Positions 1 through 5,670 of a stretch of 6,877 nt of DNA are shown piece by piece. The notes under the pieces were generated by a model. It made no database searches, was not told the origin of the DNA, and saw nothing but the letters and a program-made list of their open reading frames with translations. Origin of the DNA: Pirellulales bacterium (GTDB lineage Bacteria > Planctomycetota > Planctomycetia > Pirellulales > Thermoguttaceae); assembly GCA_030617125.1 (NCBI GenBank), contig JAUWWA010000090.1:1-6877 (forward strand). Reading direction: 5' to 3'. Position 1 is the stretch's first letter. Every line of letters starts with the position of its first letter. A program made the translations under genes and the position numbers.

Positions 1-330
1 GGGAACAAGGTAGTCTACGCATACAACCTGACGAAGAGGAAGCCCGATACCCGGACAGGACCGGCCGATGCGGAGAAGCGCTACTACCTGACGTGGCGGC
101 GCGGGGGGTTGCAGGAGGCCGATCGCGCGTTGCTCGCCCGCGCAGGCGTCGAGTCCCAAGGGCGGCTCATTCTGAAGTTCCTTACGCCTCTTCGTGAGTC
201 GCAATTGGCCAGCCTCGAAAAAACCTACGCCGGCAGCGAGGCCGACAACATCCGCAAAACTTGCTTCGGTATCCGCCCGGACGGAGCCGGATTTGCCTTC
301 TTCGTGCTGGAGCAGTCGTATAGGAATTGA
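1..330 (+). CDS. Unidentified protein, C-terminal 109 residues (5' end outside window)
   Basis: The frame is open from the first base to a TGA at 328-330, so this is the 3' end of a gene that starts upstream. A TTG at 109 could be read as a start, but nothing favours it and the open frame continues before it. The visible 109 residues are soluble-looking, with no membrane segment, many charged residues, and patches such as YYLTWRRGGLQEADRALL and FGIRPDGAGFAFFVLEQSYR. I do not recognise the family. It ends 49 bases before the likely ATG of exbB on the same strand, so it may be the gene ahead of, or the first visible gene of, the Exb operon. No function is proposed. A domain that identifies it could lie in the missing N-terminal part. 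Confidence 0.7.
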   Translation, partial: GNKVVYAYNLTKRKPDTRTGPADAEKRYYLTWRRGGLQEADRALLARAGVESQGRLILKFLTPLRESQLASLEKTYAGSEADNIRKTCFGIRPDGAGFAFFVLEQSYRN

Positions 331-379
331 GTGAAAAGTAGATAGCAAAACCTAAACCTTGAATCCCGGAAACCTTGCC

Positions 380-1030
380 ATGGAATTGAACTTAGCTGGA
401 ATCGTCAGCCTCGTGATTTACGTAGCGCTAGGCTTGATCGCCATGTGGGGCACGTTTTGTGTCGTCATGGTCACGCGCCGAGTCGCACAAATCCGCTTTC
501 GCAGCGAAGCCGAACAGATCAAGTTCCTCGACGAACTCGATCCACTGATTGAAGCTCGAGATTTCGACGGCGCTACCAACATGTGCGACGGCGACGAGCG
601 CGCCATGCCGCAACTGGCGAGCATGGCCATCGCGAGCCGGGAACTCGGCTACGTCAAGGTCCGCACCATGTTGGCCGACCGCTTCCAGCGCGACGTGCTC
701 TCCGACCTCGAATACCGGCTGAGTTGGATCTACACCGTCATCAAGGCCGCCCCGATGGTCGGACTATTGGGTACGGTCATCGGCATGATGGGGGCTTTCG
801 ACAAGATTGCCGGCGGCGACAAGGTCGATCCAACGCAACTGGCCGACGACATCAGCTTCGCGCTGATCACCACCGCCTGCGGCCTGGCGATCGCCATTCC
901 GCTAGTGTTGGCCACGGCCAGCATCAACGTGAAGATTCGCAAGATGGAAGACCTGGTGTCGGCGGGCGTAACCCGGTTTCTGGAAACGTTCAAAGCGGCC
1001 TTGGGCAAGACGGCGGCCGGGAAGGAGTAG
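380..1030 (+). CDS. exbB: ExbB/TolQ/MotA-family proton-channel protein
   Basis: This is the channel-forming subunit of an inner-membrane complex that, with ExbD, turns the proton gradient into mechanical work on the cell envelope. From the ATG at 380 the product is 216 residues, a normal ExbB/TolQ size. Three hydrophobic spans are visible: about 5-30, 117-139 and 157-180, with the usual cytoplasmic loop between the first and second. The family signature is clear: APMVGLLGTVIGMMGAF at 124-140 in span 2, then ISFALITTACGLAIAIP at 158-174 in span 3. A TTG at 359 would add seven residues (MNPGNLA). I prefer the ATG because span 1 begins right after it, though the upstream purine run (cggaa, 367-371) is only a weak ribosome site. 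The exbD-like gene follows after three bases. Family membership is firm; the partner it energises (TonB-, Tol- or motility-like) cannot be told from this subunit. Confidence 0.95.
   Translation: MELNLAGIVSLVIYVALGLIAMWGTFCVVMVTRRVAQIRFRSEAEQIKFLDELDPLIEARDFDGATNMCDGDERAMPQLASMAIASRELGYVKVRTMLADRFQRDVLSDLEYRLSWIYTVIKAAPMVGLLGTVIGMMGAFDKIAGGDKVDPTQLADDISFALITTACGLAIAIPLVLATASINVKIRKMEDLVSAGVTRFLETFKAALGKTAAGKE
1022..1027 (+). promoter_or_regulatory. Ribosome binding site for the first exbD (TTG start)
   Basis: AAGGAG lies at the very end of exbB, six bases before a TTG at 1034. This site decides the start: no ATG is available in frame before the membrane span, and the later options (TTG 1070, GTG 1121) lack such a site. 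Its position inside the exbB reading frame suggests the two genes are translated together. Confidence 0.7.
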
Positions 1031-1033
1031 AAA

Positions 1034-1543
1034 TTGAACACGGAGAACTGCAAATCGCAGAATGCTCTCTTGCCGTCGAGCAGTGACGACGACCACGGCT
1101 CGGTCATCGCGCGCCGAGCGGTGCAGGCGTCCGCCGATTTGGACATCACGCCCATGATCGACATCACCTTCCTGCTGTTGATCTTCTTCATCGTGGCCTC
1201 CACGGCCGACGTACAAACATCGGTGGAACTGCCGCCGGCCCGCTACGGCAAGGGGGTAAACGATCGGACGTCGGTGATCCTGACGGTCGCCGAGCGAGAG
1301 GGGGCGGGGTCGGCGTTGGTCTACCTGGCCGACGGCACCGGCGGTTCCGCGTTGGCGGACGATCCTGCCGTCCAGGAAGAACAGATCATGGAGCACGTCC
1401 GCCAGGGCTTCAGCGAGGGTAAGTCGAACGTGCTGGTGAAGGCCGCCCGGGGCGTGCTGCATCGCGACGTATCGCGCGTGGCGGCCGCGGCGGCCCGCGT
1501 CGAAGGCGTCGAAATGCACCTGGCAGTATTCGAGATTGAATGA
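1034..1543 (+). CDS. exbD: ExbD/TolR-family protein, first copy
   Basis: This is a 169-residue single-span protein, the partner of ExbB in the proton-driven motor. The cytoplasmic tail (1-36) is followed by LDITPMIDITFLLLIFFIVA at 36-55, the hallmark ExbD/TolR segment. Asp43 aligns with the proton-carrying aspartate of E. coli ExbD (Asp25). The periplasmic part (about 57-169) has the expected small alpha/beta character and ends in VEGVEMHLAVFEIE, matching the last strand of ExbD domains. It starts at a TTG with a good AAGGAG site, three bases after exbB. The first dozen residues (MNTENCKSQNALL) are odd: they are encoded by a stretch resembling AT-rich intergenic filler, so the real start could be further in. 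Its stop overlaps the start of the second exbD by four bases (ATGA), typical of translational coupling. Confidence 0.92.
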   Translation: MNTENCKSQNALLPSSSDDDHGSVIARRAVQASADLDITPMIDITFLLLIFFIVASTADVQTSVELPPARYGKGVNDRTSVILTVAEREGAGSALVYLADGTGGSALADDPAVQEEQIMEHVRQGFSEGKSNVLVKAARGVLHRDVSRVAAAAARVEGVEMHLAVFEIE

Positions 1544-2070
1544 CGATGTTCCAACACGACGACACTGCCGACATCGCCGATCCTGCCGACATGGATGTCG
1601 TTAAGGAAATTGCGCCGGTTACGTTCCGCAGCGACGGCGCCTCGGACAGAGACGATCTCGACATGACGCCGATGGTCGATATCACGTTCCTGCTGCTGAT
1701 CTTTTTCATGGTCACGGCGGCGTTCAGCCTGCAAAAGTCGCTCGAAGTGCCCGCGCCCGACCAGAAAGAGGAATCGGCCAAATTGCAAACACTCGAAGAA
1801 CTCGAAGAAGACGACGACTACGTGATCGTTCGCATCGAGTCCGACAACACGATTTGGGTCAACGACAGCGAGGCGCCGAGTCCGGAGGAGTTGCTGAAAA
1901 AGCTTCGTGAGGCTCGCGAACCCCTGCCCGGCACCGATTCCGTGGGCGCTTCCAGCTTGTTGGTGCTGGCCGACGGCGACTGCCGGCACGAGACGGTTGT
2001 CATGGTGCTCGACGCCGGCAACGCGGTCGGCATGGAAAACGTGCGACTGGCCACCGCAGATGATTTTTGA
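1540..2070 (+). CDS. exbD: ExbD/TolR-family protein, second copy with acidic insert
   Basis: This is a second, distinct ExbD/TolR-type protein of 176 residues, beginning at the ATG of an ATGA overlap with the first copy; a second ATG follows at 1546. The acidic cytoplasmic tail runs to about residue 39. LDMTPMVDITFLLLIFFMVT at 40-59 is the signature span, with Asp47 as the predicted proton-binding residue. After the span come a KSLEVPAPDQ strand-like segment and a strongly acidic insert, LEELEEDDDYV (85-95). The C-terminal periplasmic domain ends in VLDAGNAVGMENVRLATADDF. The span is 45 of 54 bases identical to that of the first copy (1142-1195 against 1660-1713), but the periplasmic parts differ in sequence and charge. 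Two unlike ExbD proteins beside one ExbB suggest a mixed dimer at the motor, as known for some ExbD or MotB-like pairs; this is inference. Confidence 0.92.
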   Translation: MTMFQHDDTADIADPADMDVVKEIAPVTFRSDGASDRDDLDMTPMVDITFLLLIFFMVTAAFSLQKSLEVPAPDQKEESAKLQTLEELEEDDDYVIVRIESDNTIWVNDSEAPSPEELLKKLREAREPLPGTDSVGASSLLVLADGDCRHETVVMVLDAGNAVGMENVRLATADDF

Positions 2071-2112
2071 CAGATGAAAAACGTGCCATTGGCCATTGGA
2101 GGCGATTTTTTG
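2032..2112 (+). repeat. Diverged tandem duplication of the exbD2 3' end
   Basis: Bases 2032-2070 (the last 13 codons of exbD2 including the stop) align without gaps to 2074-2112, a shift of 42 bases, with 29 of 39 positions identical by hand count. In protein terms MENVRLATADDF is repeated as MKNVPLAIGGDF in the same frame, after the stop codon. The second unit also contains a perfect 7-base tandem, CCATTGG twice, at 2086-2099. A local tandem duplication followed by drift is the simplest reading; chance similarity or relation to an intergenic repeat family is the alternative. Confidence 0.5.
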
Positions 2113-2118
2113 AGATGA
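2074..2118 (+). other. Possible 14-codon leader ORF ahead of the propeller gene
   Basis: An ATG four bases after the exbD2 stop opens a 14-residue frame, MKNVPLAIGGDFLR, that ends in TGA at 2116-2118. This stop overlaps the likely start of the propeller gene as ATGA (2115-2118). It fills the 44-base gap between the two genes and is formed by the duplicated end of exbD2. It may serve only to carry ribosomes to the next start. It has no clear ribosome site of its own, so it could equally be silent. Confidence 0.3.
2098..2102 (+). promoter_or_regulatory. Candidate ribosome binding site for the propeller gene
   Basis: GGAGG stands 12 bases before the ATG at 2115. The spacing is longer than ideal but this is the only strong purine site nearby, and it favours the ATG at 2115 over the TTG at 2067, which overlaps the exbD2 stop and has no such site. 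Confidence 0.5.
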
Positions 2119-5100
2119 TTTCCGCCGAACAGTTTATCGACCTCCTGGTAGAAAAAGACCTGTTGCCGAGCAAGGTGATCGGGAGCCTGCGAAAACGGGT
2201 TGCCGAGTCGAAGAAACCGATCCCCGCCGCCAGTGTGGCGAAGCTGCTGATCAAAAAGGGCCATCTCACGCCCGCGTTGGCCAAGCGGCTGCTGGCGGCC
2301 GGCAAGGAACCGGCCGACACGCCGACCCCCGAACCGCGAAAGACGGTGCCCAAAAGTCAAGAGGACGACTTGGGACTGGCCCCGCTGGACGAGGACCGAG
2401 CAGAGAAAACGGCCAAGCCGCAAGCGGCCAAAACAATCAAGCCGCAAGCGGCCCCGTCGCTGCTCGCCGAGGAACTCCCCGATCTGGCCGGCGGCGAGGG
2501 CGAGTTGGCCGGCATGGGACCGCTTGACGGCCTGATGGCCGGGGCTTCCTTGGAAGAGGCCGCCGCCGGGGGGCCCTTGGCGCCCGTCGCCCCCGGGAAA
2601 AGAGGCCTTTGGAGACTTTTCTTCCGGGGCAAAAAGCGGCGTGCCGGAAAAGAAAACGTCTGGGATTCCTCGCTGATGCTCATCGGCGGAGGCGCCTTGC
2701 TGTTGCTGGTGATTCTCGGCGGCGCGTTGCTTTGGGCGGTGATGCGCGGTAGCGGCGACGAAGCGCTCGACCTGGCCAACGAGGCCTATCGAGCCGGTTC
2801 GTATACCCAAGCGATCTCGAAGTACAACCAGTACCTCAGGAAATTCCCTAAGCACAACGGCGTGAGTATCGCCCGGGTGCGCCGGGGACTCTCGCAGTTG
2901 CGCCAGGTTACGGCAAGAGGCACGACCAACTGGTCCGGCGCGCTAGAAACGGCGAAGCGGCTACTCGGCGAGATTGGCCCGGAGAGGGAGTTCAAGGAGG
3001 CCCACGGCGATTTGTCGGTCATGCTGCTGGCGATTGCCGAGGGGCTCGCCCGGCAAGCCCACGAGAATACCGATCCCGCGCTTCTGGCGCTGACCAACGA
3101 AGCGCTGGCGCTAATGGAGAAAGTTCCCAGATCGCGGCGGCCGGGCGCGAAGCTCTCTGCCGTAAAGGCATCGCTGGCCCTAACCGAGCGCGACATCGCC
3201 CGCGGCCGCCAGCGCGACAAATCCATCGCCACGATCAACGAAGCCGTCTCCAAGAGTAACACGGCGGAAGCATACAAGATCCGCAAGACCCTGCTGACGC
3301 AGTACCCCCTCCTAGCCAATGACGAAAGGCTTGCCCAGGCCGTGCTGACAATCTCCCAGGCGCAGCAAGCGGCGGTGGAAACAATCGAGAAGCCCCAGCA
3401 AGCCGCTACGTCCGAGCCGGATACACCCATCCTCTCGAGCGTGACGCTTGCGCAAACCGTCAAGACGGCCGACGCGCCTGCTGTCGAAGGCTACGTTGTG
3501 TGGGCGGCGGCCGACGGCGCGGCGTACGGGCTCGATGCCACCACCGGCCGCCTGCTATGGCGGCGGTTTGTCGGGTTTGCCGGCTCGGCGCGCGGGCTTC
3601 GCTTCCCGCCGACGCCGATCAGCCCTTCAGCGGGCAGCGACGTGCTGCTGGTTGACTCGGCCCGCAACGAGTTGCTGCGAGTGAAAGCGACCACCGGCCA
3701 GACGGTTTGGCGTCATCCGCTCCCGGAACGTTTCGACGCCCATCCGGTGATCACCCCGGGCAAGCTGCTCGTGGCGACGCGATCCGGCCGGCTTGTGACG
3801 ATCGACCCGGAGTCCGGCAACTCGACCGGCTACATGCAGCTTCCGCAATCGGTGCGCGTGGCCGCCACGGTGCAACGGCGCAGCGGCCTTCTGTTCCAGC
3901 CGGCCGATCACTCGAACCTCTTCGTCCTGTCGTTGGCCGACGGCAGTTGCAGGCAGGTCGTCCATCTCGGCCACGACCCAGGAAGTATCACCGCCTCGCC
4001 GGTGGTGGCCGGGCGATACTTGATCCTGGTGATCAACGATCGAGCCGAGGATTCCACCTTGCACGTTCTGGACATTGGCCGGAGCAAGGAGCCCGACTCG
4101 CCGCTTTGCAAGCCGATCATGCAACTCCGCCTGAGGGGGCACGTCGACTTCCCAGTGGTCGTCGCCGGCCGAAGAGTGCTCGTGGCGACCGACCTCGGCG
4201 CGGTAACCGTCTTCGAGTTGGGCGGCGCCGACGCGAAGAACCCGCTGCGCAAGGTCGCTGCGTTGCCCGCCGCCGGCGAGAAAAACCTGGTCCGCTTTCC
4301 CCTGGTGCAAGGGGGGCAGTTCTACCTGGCCGGCGCGCGGTTGACAAAGTACGACATCCTGGCCGCCCATCGACGCATCGTGCCCAAGTGGATCATCGAC
4401 GAGCAAAGCACGTTTCTGCAACCCCTGACGGCTATCGGCCAGACGATCTTCCACGTGCGGCGCACGCCGGGCATGCCCGGCGTATTGGTGGCCGCCGTCG
4501 ACATGGACGAACCGTATCGGTATTGGGAAACGCAACTCGACGCACCGCTGGCCGCCGAGCCGATCGTCGAGGGCGCCGCCGGTGCGATCACCGCCGTGAC
4601 GACCGCCGGCGGAGTGTTCCGCTTCGAGCCCGCCGCCGGCAAGCCGCGAACCGTCGTCGACCGGCCGACCGTCGCGCTCGATCCGGCGCTGCTGAGACGG
4701 CCGATTTCCGACGTGATCCCGCTGGAGGGCGGCCTGTTGGGGCTGAGCACCAGCAAGGGCTCCAGGCAGATCGACATATACGATCCGCAGTTGCAGGGTC
4801 GTTTCCGGCAGTTGGTATTGCCTGATCCACTGGCGTGCCGGCCCATCGCCTTTGCCGGGGGATTGCTGGCCCCTTCGCTTCCCGGGCACGTATCGCTGGT
4901 GGATCTCCGCAGGGGGAAGAAACTGGTCGAGCCGTTCATGCCGCGGCTGCAGAGCGGGATTCAACTCGCCTGGACCCCACCCGCCGCCTTCGGCGAAAAC
5001 GAGGTCGTGCTCTCCGACGGGCGAAGCAAGCTGTATCGGCTCGCCATACGCCGCGAAGGCAAGCCGCACCTGGCCGCACTCGGGAGTGTCGAACTATCCG

Positions 5101-5549
5101 AGCCGGTCGTTTCACCGATCGCCATCGTCGGCAACGTCGCCTACGCGGTCGATACGTCCAATGTGCTCGCCGCCTTCGAACTGCCCTCGCTTGGCCGGGG
5201 CAAGCAGTGGCCGTTGGCCGGGGGTGTCGTTTGGGGCCCCCGGCGAATCGGCGATCGCGTCATGCTCGCCACCGAAAACGGCCAGTTACTCTGTCTCGAT
5301 GAGAAGCAGAAGCTCGCGTGGCAGGTTGCATTGCCTTCCGGGCCTGTGGCCGGAAAGCCGACGATGGTCGAGGGGGGTATCGTCCTGGCCGCCAAGAGCG
5401 GTCTCGTTTGGCGCCTCGACGCGGCAACCGGCAAGCAACTCGGTGCGATCGACACCGGCCGGCCTTTGGCAACCGGACCCGTGCCGCGCGGTGCGCGACT
5501 GCTCGTCGGCGGGCACGACGGAACTCTCTACGAAATCGAACAGCCTTGA
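2115..5549 (+). CDS. Large membrane-anchored TPR-like and double PQQ-type beta-propeller protein
   Basis: From the ATG at 2115 the product has 1144 residues. Residues 1-62 form a helical domain with two similar halves (SAEQFIDLLVEKDLLPSKVI; VAKLLIKKGHLTPALAKRLL), like small adaptor modules seen at the N-termini of planctomycete kinases and secretion ATPases (from memory). A linker rich in Ala, Pro, Lys and Glu runs to about 160. A basic stretch (about 162-179, with RGKKRRAGK) precedes one membrane span at about 187-210, so the N-terminus should be cytoplasmic and the rest periplasmic. Residues 215-244 (ANEAYRAGSYTQAISKYNQY) look like a TPR unit, followed by more helix to about 435. From 458 to the end I count about 16 blade-like repeats of roughly 45 residues, such as YGLDATTGRLLWRR and LLCLDEKQKLAWQV, as in BamB and PQQ-domain proteins. 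It could be a scaffold in the envelope, energised by the Exb motor encoded just upstream. A TTG at 2067 would add 16 residues. It is not recognisable as TonB or TolA. Enzymatic PQQ use is not supported. Confidence 0.9.
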   Translation: MISAEQFIDLLVEKDLLPSKVIGSLRKRVAESKKPIPAASVAKLLIKKGHLTPALAKRLLAAGKEPADTPTPEPRKTVPKSQEDDLGLAPLDEDRAEKTAKPQAAKTIKPQAAPSLLAEELPDLAGGEGELAGMGPLDGLMAGASLEEAAAGGPLAPVAPGKRGLWRLFFRGKKRRAGKENVWDSSLMLIGGGALLLLVILGGALLWAVMRGSGDEALDLANEAYRAGSYTQAISKYNQYLRKFPKHNGVSIARVRRGLSQLRQVTARGTTNWSGALETAKRLLGEIGPEREFKEAHGDLSVMLLAIAEGLARQAHENTDPALLALTNEALALMEKVPRSRRPGAKLSAVKASLALTERDIARGRQRDKSIATINEAVSKSNTAEAYKIRKTLLTQYPLLANDERLAQAVLTISQAQQAAVETIEKPQQAATSEPDTPILSSVTLAQTVKTADAPAVEGYVVWAAADGAAYGLDATTGRLLWRRFVGFAGSARGLRFPPTPISPSAGSDVLLVDSARNELLRVKATTGQTVWRHPLPERFDAHPVITPGKLLVATRSGRLVTIDPESGNSTGYMQLPQSVRVAATVQRRSGLLFQPADHSNLFVLSLADGSCRQVVHLGHDPGSITASPVVAGRYLILVINDRAEDSTLHVLDIGRSKEPDSPLCKPIMQLRLRGHVDFPVVVAGRRVLVATDLGAVTVFELGGADAKNPLRKVAALPAAGEKNLVRFPLVQGGQFYLAGARLTKYDILAAHRRIVPKWIIDEQSTFLQPLTAIGQTIFHVRRTPGMPGVLVAAVDMDEPYRYWETQLDAPLAAEPIVEGAAGAITAVTTAGGVFRFEPAAGKPRTVVDRPTVALDPALLRRPISDVIPLEGGLLGLSTSKGSRQIDIYDPQLQGRFRQLVLPDPLACRPIAFAGGLLAPSLPGHVSLVDLRRGKKLVEPFMPRLQSGIQLAWTPPAAFGENEVVLSDGRSKLYRLAIRREGKPHLAALGSVELSEPVVSPIAIVGNVAYAVDTSNVLAAFELPSLGRGKQWPLAGGVVWGPRRIGDRVMLATENGQLLCLDEKQKLAWQVALPSGPVAGKPTMVEGGIVLAAKSGLVWRLDAATGKQLGAIDTGRPLATGPVPRGARLLVGGHDGTLYEIEQP
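2414..2453 (+). repeat. Short direct repeat coding for KPQAA units in the linker
   Basis: The 16-base word CAAGCCGCAAGCGGCC occurs at 2414-2429 and again at 2438-2453, a period of 24 bases. It encodes AKPQAA and IKPQAA in the cytoplasmic linker of the propeller protein. Such in-frame repeats are typical of flexible linkers that grow and shrink by slippage. Confidence 0.7.
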
Positions 5550-5565
5550 GCACATACGAATGCAA

Positions 5566-5661
5566 GTATTGAAAAATGACAATTGTAAATCAGACACTGC
5601 AAATTGCCTGACAGCAGCAATTCGTTTTGCAGTTTTGAATCTGCAATTTTCAATTTGCAGT
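5566..5661. repeat. AT-rich intergenic repeat block with inverted repeats
   Basis: This block is sharply richer in A and T than its surroundings and is built from variants of one word: ctgcaaattg, ttttgcag, ctgcaatttt, caatttgcag. The outermost pair is a perfect 11-base inverted repeat, actgcaaattg at 5596-5606 against caatttgcagt at 5651-5661, with 44 bases between. ttgaa at 5635-5639 and ttcaa at 5649-5653 form a smaller inverted pair. Read on the minus strand it gives the words LQIENCRFKTA and AVSDLQLSFFN, a pattern I associate with scattered intergenic filler in planctomycete genomes. It separates the propeller gene from the solute-binding gene. It could fold in RNA, but no run of T after a GC-rich stem is present, so I do not call it a terminator. 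Confidence 0.6.
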
Positions 5662-5670
5662 CGTTGCGGC

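Noticed and set aside
326..379. Promoter before exbB (TTGAGT with a weak -10)
   Set aside because: No acceptable -10 box at 16-18 bases spacing, and the gap may simply be within an operon. An 8-base direct repeat, aaaccttg at 354-361 and 370-377, is present but has no known meaning.
902..1519. Minus-strand frames opposite exbB and exbD
   Set aside because: They overlap genes with unmistakable family motifs on the + strand and show no motif of their own.
3707..4825. Long + strand open frame of 372 codons inside the propeller gene
   Set aside because: It lies wholly inside a well-supported gene in another frame, and its product is rich in Arg, Gly and Pro, as expected for a shifted frame in GC-rich DNA.
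3627..5069. Minus-strand open frame of 480 codons
   Set aside because: It is antisense to the propeller blades, has no recognisable domain and no start context; GC-rich codon bias keeps such antisense frames open.
3486..5546. PQQ-dependent dehydrogenase
   Set aside because: The repeats resemble PQQ-type blades, but the catalytic and cofactor-binding layout of such enzymes is not seen; a binding scaffold fits better.
5550..5670. Rho-independent terminator or promoter after the propeller gene
   Set aside because: The inverted repeats are AT-rich, far apart and not followed by a T run; no convincing -35/-10 pair was found.
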